NCBI GenBank assembly: GCA_963714145.1
Contig: OY970235.1
Location: forward strand, 1,550,001 to 1,614,000
Direction: 5' to 3'
Length of the DNA stretch: 64,000 nucleotides
DNA from: JBBWZH01 sp035544115
GTDB lineage: Bacteria; Actinomycetota; Actinomycetes; Mycobacteriales; CADCTP01
Positions within the stretch are counted from its first letter, which is position 1. Every line of letters starts with the position of its first letter. Both the position numbers and the translations under genes were made by a program. The notes below the pieces were generated by a model that searched no databases, was not told the DNA's origin, and was given only the letters and a program-made list of their open reading frames with translations. Below are positions 32,557 through 41,339 of this stretch, in pieces.

Positions 32557-35022
32557 TCAGAGCCAGGCGACCCGGCCTGGTGGCCAGGCCAGCACGAACG
32601 CCCGGCCGACCAGCAGGCTCTGGTCGATCGGCCCGAACACCCGGCTATCGCTGGAATCGCACCGGTTGTCGCCCATCACCCAGAGGTCCCCGGCCGGGAC
32701 CGTCGTGGGCCGGAAGTCATCGGTGCCGTTGCACGCCGGTTCGACGTACGGCTCGGTCAGGGCCTTGCCGTTGACGTACACCTTGCGACCCTTGCCCTCG
32801 ACCGTCTCACCGGGCAGCGCGACCACCCGCTTGATCAGGTCGTCGTCGTCCACCTCGAAGTCCGGCGGGCGGCGGAACACCACGACGTCACCGCGGTGCA
32901 CCGCGTGCAGGTGGTAGGCGACCTTGTTGACCAGCACCCGGTCGCCCTCGAGCAGCGTCTCGTGCATCGAGCCGGACGGGATGTAGAACGTCTGGATCGC
33001 GAACGTGCGGATCAGGAACGCCGCGACCAGCGCGAACGCCACCAGGAACGGCCACTCCAGGGCCCGCCGCCGGCGCGCGCGGCGGCGCGCGATGGCCCGG
33101 GTCGGGTGCTTGCGGGTCGGTGGGCGGGTGTTGCCGGCCTCGGTCTCCCGGGTCAGCAGCTCGTTCGCCGGCACATACCGGCGCAGCACCTCGGTCGCCT
33201 CGTCCACCCGGGCCGGCTCGTAGACCGGCTGCTGCGGCAGGGCCGGCGGCGCGTCCGGGTAGGCCGGAACAATTGCCTGCGACCGGGCCGCCAGCGGGTC
33301 GGCCGGCCCGCGCCCGGACCGGGACGTGTCCGGCTGCACCGGGTACGCCGGCACCGCCCGCAGCGGTGGCTCGGCGTAGCTCTGCGCCGCGTCGGCGTCG
33401 TAGACCAGGTGCCCGGTGCTCTTCGGGCCGGCGTAGCGGGAGTCGCTCTCGACCGGCCCGGCGCCGGCGCGCCACGGCTGGTCCGGCTCATACCACTGCG
33501 GCCCGGGCCCGTTCACGTCGTACGGCACGTCGGCCGGCCCGGACCCGTTCACCGACCGCGGCACTCCGCCGGGCCGCTCCGCCTCGGTCGGGAAGCCCGC
33601 CGCCGACCCGTTGCCACCCGGCCCGGCGGGCCCGGATCCGTTCGCGTACGGCGTGACCGCGCCGCCCGGTCGCCCGCCCGGACCCGGCTCGGCCCGATGG
33701 TCGTAGCCGTTGACCGGTGTGTCGCGGTAGCCGTCCGGCCGGCCGCCCCGGCTCTGCTCGGCGCGATGGTCGTAGCCGTTGACCGGCGGCGTGTCGCGGC
33801 CCGGAGGTCCGCCTGGCCGGCCACCCGGGCCGGACTCGGCGCGGTGGTCGTAGCCGTTGACCGGTGTGTCGCGGTAGCCGTCCGCCCGGCCGTCCCGGTT
33901 CTGCTCGGCGCGGTGGTCGTGGCCGTTGGCGGGTGTGTCGCGGTAGCCGTCCGGCCGGCCGTCCCGGTTCTGCTCGGCGCGGTGGTCGTGGCCGTTGGCG
34001 GGCGGCCGGCGGCTGTCCCCGGCCGGGCCGGCCAGCAGGCCACCGGCCGGCGGGTAGCCGACGCCCGGGCCGTCCTCCGCAGGCTCGTACGGCCGGTGCC
34101 CGATGCCGCTCACGTACGGCGTGCCGCCGCGCTGCGGGTACCCGCCCGGGTCGCCCCGGCCGTCGTAGCCGTTCAGGTACGGCTGGTCCGGGCCCGGGTA
34201 GCCGCCCGGGCCGGTGGGCCGGCCCTGCTCGGCGCGGTGGTCGTAGCCGTTGGCGTACGGCGGGCCAGCCCGCCCCGGCCGGTTCTGCTCGGCGCGGTGG
34301 TCGTAGCCGTTCGGGGGAGGCGGGCCCGGGTCGTCCTGCCGGTGCTGGCCGGCGCGGTGGTCCTGGCCGTCGGCGTACGGCGTGTCGCGATCCGGGTACC
34401 CGCCCGGCGTGGCGGGCCGGGCGCCGTCCGGGCCGACCTGGCCCCGGTCGCCGGTGCCGGCCACGCCGTACGGTGCCCTGCCGGCGGGTGGGCCGGCGGG
34501 TGGGCCGGTCGGCGGGAAGCCCGAGCCGGCGGGCGGGTAGCCCGAGCCGGCCGGCGGGTTGTCCCGGGCCGGGTAGGGCACCGGCCCGGGGCCGTACGCC
34601 GGCCGGTAACCGGTGCCCGGGTTGTCCGCGGCCGGCTCGTCAGCCCGGTGCTCGGCGCGGTGGTAGCCGTACTGCGCGTCGGCACCGGCCGGGCCGTCGC
34701 CCGGGCCGGCATAGCCGGGCTGACCTGCGCTGTAGGGGGCGGCCGGGGGCGGATAGGCGGCCGGGCCGGGCGGCCGGTAGTCGGCGGACCAGTCGTTGTC
34801 GGCGTCGTCGTAGCCGGGCTGGTGCCCGCTCACTGGCGGATAGCCCTCGTCGTACCCGTAACGATCATCATCAGCCGCGAAGGCAGGATACCCGCCGACC
34901 GGCGGTAGGCCGCGGGAACGTCCGGACTGTTCGTCGGCCGGGTCGGCCGGCCGGGGCTCGCCCCACTGCGGCGGCACCTCGGACGGCTCCGGCGGTCGTC
35001 CGGAACGGGTCACGTCACTCAC
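32557..35022 (-). CDS. lepB: Type I signal peptidase with ~650-residue disordered N-terminal extension
   Basis: Signal peptidase I cleaves Sec/Tat signal peptides at the outer face of the membrane. The C-terminal ~165 residues of this 821-aa protein are a complete S26 enzyme: membrane anchor WPFLVAFALVAAFLIRTF (~656-673), catalytic S685 in IPSGSMHETL, catalytic K731 in LIKRVVALPGE, and the box E motif GDNRCDSSDSRVFG. The preceding ~650 residues are Pro/Gly/Tyr/Arg-rich and predicted cytoplasmic, with seven DHRAE repeats at DNA ~33660-34330 (NGYDHRAEQ and variants). Typical actinobacterial LepB proteins are about 250-300 aa. The frame is open throughout and the GTG at 35022 is the only evident start. 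A shorter product from an internal start is possible. Confidence 0.88.
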   Translation of the reverse strand: MSDVTRSGRPPEPSEVPPQWGEPRPADPADEQSGRSRGLPPVGGYPAFAADDDRYGYDEGYPPVSGHQPGYDDADNDWSADYRPPGPAAYPPPAAPYSAGQPGYAGPGDGPAGADAQYGYHRAEHRADEPAADNPGTGYRPAYGPGPVPYPARDNPPAGSGYPPAGSGFPPTGPPAGPPAGRAPYGVAGTGDRGQVGPDGARPATPGGYPDRDTPYADGQDHRAGQHRQDDPGPPPPNGYDHRAEQNRPGRAGPPYANGYDHRAEQGRPTGPGGYPGPDQPYLNGYDGRGDPGGYPQRGGTPYVSGIGHRPYEPAEDGPGVGYPPAGGLLAGPAGDSRRPPANGHDHRAEQNRDGRPDGYRDTPANGHDHRAEQNRDGRADGYRDTPVNGYDHRAESGPGGRPGGPPGRDTPPVNGYDHRAEQSRGGRPDGYRDTPVNGYDHRAEPGPGGRPGGAVTPYANGSGPAGPGGNGSAAGFPTEAERPGGVPRSVNGSGPADVPYDVNGPGPQWYEPDQPWRAGAGPVESDSRYAGPKSTGHLVYDADAAQSYAEPPLRAVPAYPVQPDTSRSGRGPADPLAARSQAIVPAYPDAPPALPQQPVYEPARVDEATEVLRRYVPANELLTRETEAGNTRPPTRKHPTRAIARRRARRRRALEWPFLVAFALVAAFLIRTFAIQTFYIPSGSMHETLLEGDRVLVNKVAYHLHAVHRGDVVVFRRPPDFEVDDDDLIKRVVALPGETVEGKGRKVYVNGKALTEPYVEPACNGTDDFRPTTVPAGDLWVMGDNRCDSSDSRVFGPIDQSLLVGRAFVLAWPPGRVAWL

Positions 35023-35079
35023 GGTAGGTCACGCGGCGCCAACCCGCTGCCCCCTGGGCTCCAGGTATCCCCACCCACG

Positions 35080-35085
35080 TAGCAT
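35080..35085 (+). promoter_or_regulatory. -10 hexamer of the site-2 protease gene
   Basis: TAGCAT ends 6 nt before the ATG at 35092. Confidence 0.45.
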
Positions 35086-35091
35086 CAAACC

Positions 35092-36267
35092 ATGTCGGGG
35101 CAGGGTCAGGGCAGGCCGCAACGGCCGCCGCGCACATCGGGCGGCGGGCTGCCGGTGGGGCGGTTCTTCGGCGTGCCGATGTTCTTCGCCCCGTCCTGGC
35201 TGATCGTCGCATTGATCATCACGGTCAGCTATTCCGACGTGGTGTCCAAGAGCGTCGACAACATCAGCCAGGCGGGCGCGTACGCCGTCTCGTTCGGCTT
35301 CGCGGTGTTGCTGGCGCTCTCGCTGCTGGCACACGAGTTGGGGCACACCGCGGTCAGCCTCGCCCTGGGCACCCCCGTCCGGCGGGTGGTCATCTTCCTG
35401 CTCGGCGGCGTCTCGGAGATCGAGAAGGAGCCCACCCAGCCGGCCGAGGAGTACCTGGTCGCGGTCGCCGGCCCGCTGGTCTCGCTGGCCCTGGCCGGGC
35501 TCGGTGGCTGCCTGCTGCCGCTGGCGACGGAGGGCACGGTCGCCTGGGCGGTGCTCTCGCTGCTGATCTGGAGCAACCTGGCGGTGGCGATCTTCAACCT
35601 GCTGCCCGGCCTGCCGCTGGACGGCGGCCGGCTGCTCCGCGCCGCGGTGTGGTGGAAGTCACGATCGCGCCTCACCGGTACCCGGGCGGCGGCCTGGGGC
35701 GGCCGCGGCGTGGCCGGGCTGGTGCTGTTGATCGGCGCGGTCACGATCCAGCCGGAGGATGGGCTGGCGTTCGGCAACCTGGCGCTGGCGGTGCTGCTGG
35801 CCACGTTCATCTGGATCGGCGCGTCCCAGTCGCTGACCGCGGCGACGGTGACCAGCCGGCTGCCCGGGCTGCGGCTGGCCCAGCTGATCCGGCCGGCGCT
35901 GCAGGTTCCGCCCGACCTGCCGATCGCCGAGGCCTTGCGCCGGGCCTGGCAGACCGGCACCCGGGCCCTGGTCGTGGTCGACTCGACCAGCCGGCCGCGG
36001 GCGGTGGTCTCCGAGGCGCACGTGATGGCGGTGCCCGAGGCGCGCCGGCCGTGGACCCCGGTGGCCGACGTGGCCCGCCCGGTCGAGCCCGGCCTCACCC
36101 TGACCGACTCGCTCACCGGCGAGCAACTGCTGGACGCGCTGCGTCAGCTGCCCGCCTCGGAGTACCTGGTGGTGGGCCGGGACGGCGGCGTGGTGGGCGT
36201 GCTCGCCGCCGTCGACGTGGCCCGGGTGCTGCAGCAGGGCCGGATGCCGTCGGGGGCGCCGGCGTGA
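35092..36267 (+). CDS. M50 family site-2-type protease with C-terminal CBS domains
   Basis: This 391-aa intramembrane metalloprotease has zinc-binding H81-E82-x2-H85 in LLAHELGHTAV inside a TM helix and the third ligand D177 in LPGLPLDGGRLL. About six hydrophobic segments cover residues 20-240. Two CBS-like units occupy the C-terminal ~130 residues ('ALVVVDSTSRPRAVVSEAHV' and 'YLVVGRDGGVVGVLAAVDVARVL'), which may sense adenine nucleotides. The Rip3-like subgroup with CBS domains is common in actinobacteria. Substrates are unknown. It lies directly upstream of trmI (79-nt gap) and divergent from the signal peptidase. Confidence 0.88.
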   Translation: MSGQGQGRPQRPPRTSGGGLPVGRFFGVPMFFAPSWLIVALIITVSYSDVVSKSVDNISQAGAYAVSFGFAVLLALSLLAHELGHTAVSLALGTPVRRVVIFLLGGVSEIEKEPTQPAEEYLVAVAGPLVSLALAGLGGCLLPLATEGTVAWAVLSLLIWSNLAVAIFNLLPGLPLDGGRLLRAAVWWKSRSRLTGTRAAAWGGRGVAGLVLLIGAVTIQPEDGLAFGNLALAVLLATFIWIGASQSLTAATVTSRLPGLRLAQLIRPALQVPPDLPIAEALRRAWQTGTRALVVVDSTSRPRAVVSEAHVMAVPEARRPWTPVADVARPVEPGLTLTDSLTGEQLLDALRQLPASEYLVVGRDGGVVGVLAAVDVARVLQQGRMPSGAPA

Positions 36268-36346
36268 CCGTGCCCCCCGGCGGCCTGCTCTGTTCCGCTC
36301 TTCGCTGGCTGGCGCTCGCTGCGATGCTCGCTCCGGAAGCCGCCTC

Positions 36347-37219
36347 GTGACCGGGGGACGTCCGGCCGGCCCGTTCCGGCCGGGTGACCGGGTGCAGCTC
36401 ACCGACCCAAAGGGCCGGCTGCACACCGTGCTGCTGGAGGCCGGCAAGGCCTTCCACACGCATCGCGGCGCGGTCGCGCACGACGACCTGATCGGCCGGC
36501 CGGAGGGCATCGTGGTGACCGCCACCTCCGGCACCCCGTACCTGGCGCTGCGCCCGCTGCTGGCCGACTACGTGCTGGCGATGCCACGCGGCGCCGCGGT
36601 GATCTATCCCAAGGACGCGGCCCAGATCGTCTCGATGGGTGACATCTTCCCGGGCGCGCACGTGCTCGAGGCCGGGGCCGGCTCCGGCGCGCTGACCTGT
36701 TCGCTGCTGCGCGCGGTGGGGGAGTCCGGCCGGGTCAGTTCGTACGAGCGGCGGGACGATTTCGCCGCCGTCGCCCGGGCCAACGTAACGAAGTTCTTCG
36801 GAATCGAGCCGCCGGGTTGGACGCTGACCGTCGGCGACCTGGCCGAGCACAAGCCGCCCGCCGCCGGCCCGGACGTGGACCGGGTGATCCTCGACATGCT
36901 GTCCCCCTGGGAGGTGCTGGACACGGTCTCCGCGGCCCTGCTCCCCGGTGGGGTGCTGATCGGTTACGTGGCGACCACCACGCAGCTGTCCCGGTTCGTG
37001 GAGGCGGTGCGCGAACACGGCACGTTCACCGAGCCGGCCGCCTGGGAGACGTTGCTGCGGCCCTGGCACGTGGTCGGGCTGGCGGTCCGGCCGGAGCACC
37101 GGATGATCGGGCACACCGCGTTCCTGGTCTCCTCCCGGCGGCTGGCCGACGGCGTCGTGCCGCCGACCCGGCAGCGCCGCCCGGCCAAGGCGGCGGCCAG
37201 CACGGACGAGCGCCCATGA
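36347..37219 (+). CDS. trmI: tRNA (adenine-N1)-methyltransferase TrmI
   Basis: TrmI makes m1A58 in the T-loop of tRNAs using SAM. The 290-aa protein has the N-terminal beta domain FRPGDRVQLTDPKGRLHTVLL and 'PYLALRPLLADYVLAMPRG'. The SAM motif is VLEAGAGSGALTCSLL, and motif IV-like VDRVILDMLSPWEVL contains the catalytic-site Asp. It corresponds to M. tuberculosis Rv2118c (from memory), which likewise sits beside the proteasome ATPase gene. GTG at 36347 is used, with GGAAG about 9 nt upstream. The C-terminal ~25 residues are basic. Confidence 0.93.
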   Translation: MTGGRPAGPFRPGDRVQLTDPKGRLHTVLLEAGKAFHTHRGAVAHDDLIGRPEGIVVTATSGTPYLALRPLLADYVLAMPRGAAVIYPKDAAQIVSMGDIFPGAHVLEAGAGSGALTCSLLRAVGESGRVSSYERRDDFAAVARANVTKFFGIEPPGWTLTVGDLAEHKPPAAGPDVDRVILDMLSPWEVLDTVSAALLPGGVLIGYVATTTQLSRFVEAVREHGTFTEPAAWETLLRPWHVVGLAVRPEHRMIGHTAFLVSSRRLADGVVPPTRQRRPAKAAASTDERP

Positions 37220-37338
37220 TCGGCGCGACCACTGCCCCGGCCCCCGGTCGGGCACCATCCGGCCAGCTCAGCCGGGCAACCCCGGGTGCCGGGCCGGTGC
37301 CGCCCGACCGCTGCGGCGGCGGGTCGGCCGGCCGCGGC

Positions 37339-37617
37339 TCAGTCCGCGTCCGGGCCGGCGATCGGCGCGCCGTCGTCGGCGCGCTCGACGTGGATGCACT
37401 CACCCGGGCATTCCTTGGCCGAGTCCAGCACGTCCAGCCGCAGGTGCGCCGGCACCGGCACGTGCGTGCCGGCGAGCGTCCGCAGCTCACCATCGGTGTC
37501 CTTGACGTAGGCCAGCCCATCCACGTCGAACTCGAAGACCTCGGGTGCGTACTGCACGCAGAGGCCGTCTCCGGTGCAGAGATCCTGGTCCACCCAGACC
37601 CGAAGCGGTTCAGCCAT
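37339..37617 (-). CDS. Single-cluster ferredoxin
   Basis: This 92-aa ferredoxin has DQDLCTGDGLCVQYAPEVFEF (first two cysteines) and SAKECPGECIHVE (third and fourth). The spacing C-x5-C...C-x3-C departs from bacterial 2[4Fe-4S] ferredoxins and resembles the 3Fe-4S or single 4Fe-4S ferredoxins that serve P450s and other oxygenases. A partner may be the flavoprotein at 10631-11605, though they are 26 kb apart. Start ATG at 37617 with GGCGAGGGG upstream. It is divergent from ARC. Confidence 0.87.
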   Translation of the reverse strand: MAEPLRVWVDQDLCTGDGLCVQYAPEVFEFDVDGLAYVKDTDGELRTLAGTHVPVPAHLRLDVLDSAKECPGECIHVERADDGAPIAGPDAD

Positions 37618-37762
37618 GCCCCTCGCCCCCTCTCCCGAGGCCCGGTCCACCCGTCCGCCACCAGGGTATGTGGGGGCACCGGGCAGGCTGGCGGGCGGGC
37701 GGCTGCGTGATGTTCGTGTTACGGCAGGCCACCGGAATGCGCCGACTGGCCGATGCTCTGTG

Positions 37763-37768
37763 TAGGGT
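37763..37768 (+). promoter_or_regulatory. -10 hexamer of the ARC gene
   Basis: TAGGGT lies 37 nt upstream of the ARC GTG at 37806, giving a short leader that contains the GGGAGG ribosome binding site. No convincing -35 was found. Confidence 0.4.
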
Positions 37769-37805
37769 GACTTGACCGCCGAAATCCTGCGGGAGGTGGG
37801 TGATC

Positions 37806-39581
37806 GTGGCCGCTGAGAGGGACGACGCGGAGGTCCGTGCCTCCAGGTACGAGAAGGAGGTCCACGACCTCACTACTCAGGTCTCCTTCCTTGAGGAGGA
37901 GGTCGCCATGCTGCGCCGTCGGCTGACCGAGTCTCCGCGGCACCTTCGGGTGCTCGAGGAGCGGCTGGCCGAGGCGCAAGCGCGGGTGACCGCCTTGAAC
38001 GAGCGCAACGAGAAGTTGGCGAGCACCCTCCGGGAGGCGCGCGACCAGGTCGTCGCGCTGAAGGAGGAGGTCGACCGGCTGGCGCAGCCGCCCAGCGGCT
38101 ACGGCGTCTTCCTGCAGAAGTACGAGGACGGCACGGTGGACGTGTTCACCGGTGGCCGCAAGCTGCGGGTGGCCGTCTCGCCGAACGTCGACGTCGAGGC
38201 GTTGCGCAAGGGCCAGGAGGTCATGCTCAACGAGGCGTTGAACGTTGTGGCGGCGCGCGAGTTCGAGCGGGCCGGCGAGGTGGTGATGCTCAAGGAGGTG
38301 CTGGCCGACGGTGACCGCGCGCTGGTCATCGGGCACACCGACGAGGAGCGCATCGTCTACCTGGCCGACACGCTGGCCGACGAGCGGATCCGGGCCGGTG
38401 ATTCGCTGCTGCTGGAGCCGCGGTCCGGCTACGTCTACGAGCGGATCCCGAAGAGCGAGGTCGAGGAACTCATCCTGGAAGAGGTCCCCGATATCGACTA
38501 CAGCGATATTGGCGGCCTGTCGTCCCAGATCGAGCAGATCCGGGACGCGGTCGAGTTGCCCTTCCTGCATGCCGACCTGTTCCGGGAGCACCAGTTGCGG
38601 CCGCCGAAGGGTGTGCTGCTGTATGGCCCGCCCGGCTGCGGCAAGACGCTGATCGCCAAGGCGGTGGCGAACTCGTTGGCCAAGCAGGTCGCCGCGCGTA
38701 GCGGCAAGGAGGGGGAACAGGCCGGGAAGTCGTTCTTCCTGAACATCAAGGGCCCGGAACTGCTGAACAAGTACGTCGGTGAGACCGAGCGGCACATTCG
38801 CCTGGTCTTCCAGCGGGCCCGGGAGAAGGCCAGCGAGGGCCAGCCGGTCATCGTGTTCTTCGACGAGATGGACTCGATCTTCCGGACCCGCGGGTCCGGC
38901 GTGTCCTCGGACGTGGAGAACACGATCGTGCCGCAGTTGCTGTCCGAGATCGACGGTGTCGAGGGCCTGGAGAACGTCATCGTCATCGGCGCCTCCAACC
39001 GGGAAGACATGATCGACCCGGCCATCCTGCGGCCCGGCCGGCTCGACGTGAAGATCAAGATCGAGCGTCCGGACGCGGAGGCGGCCCGCGACATCTTCTC
39101 CAAGTACGTCCTCGCCAGCCTGCCGATCCACCCGGACGACCTGGCCGAGCACGGTGGCAGCCGGGAAGCCACGATCGGCGGGATGATCCAGCGCGCGGTG
39201 GAGCGGATGTACACCGAGACGGAGGACAACCGCTTCCTCGAGGTGACCTACGCCAACGGTGACAAGGAGGTCCTGTACTTCAAGGACTTCAACTCCGGCG
39301 CGATGATCCAGAACATCGTCGACCGGGCGAAGAAGATGGCGATCAAGGAGTTCCTGGACACCAACCAGAAGGGGCTGCGCATGCAGCACCTGGTGGCCGC
39401 CTGTCTGGACGAATTCCGCGAGAACGAAGACCTACCGAACACCACCAACCCGGACGACTGGGCCCGTATCTCCGGCAAGAAGGGCGAGCGGATCGTGTAC
39501 ATCCGCACGCTCGTCTCCGGCAAGGGCCCCGAATCCGGCCGCGCCATCGACACCGTCTCCAACACGGGGCAATACCTGTAG
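37806..39581 (+). CDS. arc: Proteasome-associated AAA ATPase ARC/Mpa
   Basis: ARC (Mpa in mycobacteria) is the hexameric unfoldase that recognises pupylated proteins and feeds them into the 20S core. The 591-aa protein has an N-terminal coiled coil (~5-85, rich in 'LEEEVAMLRRRL' heptads) that binds Pup, and OB domains (~90-230). The AAA domain carries Walker A GPPGCGKT, Walker B VIVFFDEMDSI and arginine finger 'LRPGRLDVKI'. The C-terminal GQYL is the penultimate-tyrosine motif that docks into the proteasome. I prefer GTG at 37806 over the in-frame GTG at 37800, because GGAGG at 37792-37796 is then 9 nt away rather than 3. Confidence 0.96.
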   Translation: MAAERDDAEVRASRYEKEVHDLTTQVSFLEEEVAMLRRRLTESPRHLRVLEERLAEAQARVTALNERNEKLASTLREARDQVVALKEEVDRLAQPPSGYGVFLQKYEDGTVDVFTGGRKLRVAVSPNVDVEALRKGQEVMLNEALNVVAAREFERAGEVVMLKEVLADGDRALVIGHTDEERIVYLADTLADERIRAGDSLLLEPRSGYVYERIPKSEVEELILEEVPDIDYSDIGGLSSQIEQIRDAVELPFLHADLFREHQLRPPKGVLLYGPPGCGKTLIAKAVANSLAKQVAARSGKEGEQAGKSFFLNIKGPELLNKYVGETERHIRLVFQRAREKASEGQPVIVFFDEMDSIFRTRGSGVSSDVENTIVPQLLSEIDGVEGLENVIVIGASNREDMIDPAILRPGRLDVKIKIERPDAEAARDIFSKYVLASLPIHPDDLAEHGGSREATIGGMIQRAVERMYTETEDNRFLEVTYANGDKEVLYFKDFNSGAMIQNIVDRAKKMAIKEFLDTNQKGLRMQHLVAACLDEFRENEDLPNTTNPDDWARISGKKGERIVYIRTLVSGKGPESGRAIDTVSNTGQYL

Positions 39582-39591
39582 CGGCGATCCC

Positions 39592-39614
39592 TGCTCGCGG
39601 AGAGCGCTCGCCGG
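39592..39614 (+). repeat. Head segment of the intergenic repeat after ARC
   Basis: TGCTCGCGGAGAGCGCTCGC continues to CGG and begins 10 nt after the ARC stop. A copy with one difference occurs at 42870-42892, 15 nt after the dop stop, so the two intergenic regions begin with the same sequence. Confidence 0.8.
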
Positions 39615-39630
39615 TGGCTACAGGTATTGA

Positions 39631-40015
39631 TGCTGGCCCCGGGGCCGAGCCCCGGGTTCCCCGCGGTGCGGCGGGTTTGGGTTTGGTTCGGGGTCGGTTC
39701 CCAGATTGGGGGCCGGCCCCGCCGGTGGGTGGGGGTTGCTCGCTTCGCTTCGCCGGGGGCGGCTCGCATGTTGGCCCGGGGGCCGAGCCCCCTGGGACCC
39801 CGCGGTGCGGCGGGTTTGGGTTTGGTTCGGGGTCGGTTCCCAGATTTGGGGGCCGGCCCCGTCGGTGGGTGGGGGTTGATCGCTTCGCTTCGCCGGGGGC
39901 CGCTCGCATGTTGGTCCAGGGGGCCGAGGCCCCTGGGACCCCGCGGTGCGGCGGGTTTGGGTTTGGTTCGGGGCCGGTTCCCAGATTTGGGGGGCCGGCC
40001 CCGTTTCGTTGGGGT
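39631..40015 (+). repeat. Three tandem ~140-bp GC-rich repeats downstream of ARC
   Basis: Units begin near 39631, 39770 and 39910 (spacings 138-141 bp). Each contains a hairpin-forming GGGGGCCGAGCCCCC core, then GCGGTGCGGCGGGTTTGGGT, then TTCCCAGATTTGGGGGCCGG. Units 2 and 3 share most bases. The 618-bp stretch 39582-40199 holds no supported gene; apparent frames through it are just repeat sequence. A copy of the 27-bp element follows at 40074-40100. Confidence 0.92.
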
Positions 40016-40073
40016 CTAACTCCGGCGCGAAGCGCGCGTCAGGCTGACCATTCCGGCGTGCAGCGCATCAACC

Positions 40074-40100
40074 GGGTGGGGTGCCGGGGTGTGGGCGGCG
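40074..40100 (+). repeat. 27-bp interspersed element, copy 3
   Basis: Contains GGGGTGCCGGGGTGTGGGCG. The whole 27 bp is identical to the reverse complement of 51772-51798 and nearly identical to both copies at 10428-10564. Confidence 0.85.
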
Positions 40101-40199
40101 TAGCCGGTGGGGCGGCACCAGTCGCCGGGGCGGGCCTGACGGTTGGCCGGGGAACCGAAAACTCCGGGCGGGGGTGTGGGCGGGGCAGCGGGGGACGGC

Positions 40200-41141
40200 T
40201 CAGATGGTCCACCAGGCGGTGGAGTGGGTGTTGCCGGCGGGCAGGGCGAAGCGGATGTGGCTGAGCGTGGCGCGGTCTGGGACGGCGAAAGCGACCAGGC
40301 CGTGGACGGTCCGGCCGGGCGGCACCGGCTGGTCCTCCGCGAGCGCGCCGGCCAGTTGCAGTGGCACCGACCGGTACGCCCGGCCGGCGGTGTCGAACAC
40401 GTAGAGGCCGGCCGTGCTGGTCCGGTACGGGTGCTGGCCGACGTTGGTGATCTCCACCGGGGCCGCCACGCCGTGGTAGCCGGCCGGCATGCGGTCGGCG
40501 CTGCGGGCGTCGGTCAGCTGCCCGAACCGCACCCGCACCGAGGCGTCGACCAGCGGCCCGGCCGCCGACCCGGCGGGCCCGGAACCGGTCAGCGGCACGG
40601 TCTGGCCGGCCTCGACCGCGCCGGCCGGCGGCGGCAGCGCCTCGATCACCGGCTGGTCGGGCAGGCCGGCCAGTGGCCAGTCGGTCGGCCCATCCAGGTC
40701 GAAGCGGAACGCGGCCGGGGTGAAGCCGGCGCCGGGCGGGCTGAACGCCAGGAACCCCACCACCGTCTCGCCGGGCGTCAGCTCCGGCCCGACCGGCAGG
40801 GCCGGGTGCTCCGCGTCGAAGCCGAGGTGGACCTGGCTGGTGACCAGGTCCGGCTCGGGCGCCGGGTGGCCGGCCGCGTCGACCAGTTCGTAGGGCAGCT
40901 TGACCGGCAGGTCGAGCCGCCGGTCCGCCAGGTTGCGCACCTTCACCTGCACCCAGAGCACCGGCCCGACGCGGTCCGCGGTGCCCGGGAAGGACGCCTG
41001 CACCGCCAGTTCGAACCGCGTGCCGGCCACGGTCAGCACCCGCGGGCCGGCGACGGCCGCCGTGACCGGCCCGGCTGTGCCGCCGGTGCAGCCGGGGAAC
41101 GCCAGCGCGGCCGCCAACCCAAGCATGATCATCTTGCGCAT
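40200..41141 (-). CDS. Putative secreted lipoprotein, possibly DUF4352-like
   Basis: This 313-aa protein has a signal peptide MRKMIMLGLAAALAFPGCTGG. The cysteine at ~18 is in a lipobox-like FPGC, though P at -2 is unusual. The mature part reads as beta-rich segments: 'RFELAVQASFPGTADRVGP', 'VKVRNLADRRLDLPVKLPYEL' and 'ETVVGFLAFSPPGAGFTP'. These recall the immunoglobulin-like DUF4352/telokin-like lipoproteins. A second similar half begins near residue 190, suggesting a two-domain protein. Start ATG at 41141 with GGAAGGG upstream. It lies on the opposite strand between ARC and dop. Function is unknown. Confidence 0.7.
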   Translation of the reverse strand: MRKMIMLGLAAALAFPGCTGGTAGPVTAAVAGPRVLTVAGTRFELAVQASFPGTADRVGPVLWVQVKVRNLADRRLDLPVKLPYELVDAAGHPAPEPDLVTSQVHLGFDAEHPALPVGPELTPGETVVGFLAFSPPGAGFTPAAFRFDLDGPTDWPLAGLPDQPVIEALPPPAGAVEAGQTVPLTGSGPAGSAAGPLVDASVRVRFGQLTDARSADRMPAGYHGVAAPVEITNVGQHPYRTSTAGLYVFDTAGRAYRSVPLQLAGALAEDQPVPPGRTVHGLVAFAVPDRATLSHIRFALPAGNTHSTAWWTI

Positions 41142-41327
41142 TCGGACCCTTCCCCACACTTGCGCGACCCGCCGCAGGCAAACCAGCCGGAGTGTCGGCT
41201 ATCAGACCAGGTCGTCCGGATCGTCTGGACATGGGGGACGCCGGCCGGGCAACTCGGGCGGGTGACTGCCGCGGTGCGGACGGCGATAAGGGGCGTGCTG
41301 CGACGCTCCGGTGCCGGCCGCTACCCG

Positions 41328-41333
41328 TAGGCT
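41328..41333 (+). promoter_or_regulatory. -10 hexamer of dop
   Basis: TAGGCT ends 6 nt before the ATG at 41340; a leaderless transcript is likely. Confidence 0.55.
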
Positions 41334-41339
41334 GGTGCA

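Noticed and set aside
39614..40264. Long open frames through the repeats after ARC
   Set aside because: They translate the same 140-bp repeat three times into Gly/Phe/Arg-rich sequence, occur in several frames and both strands, and have no family match or good ribosome binding site.
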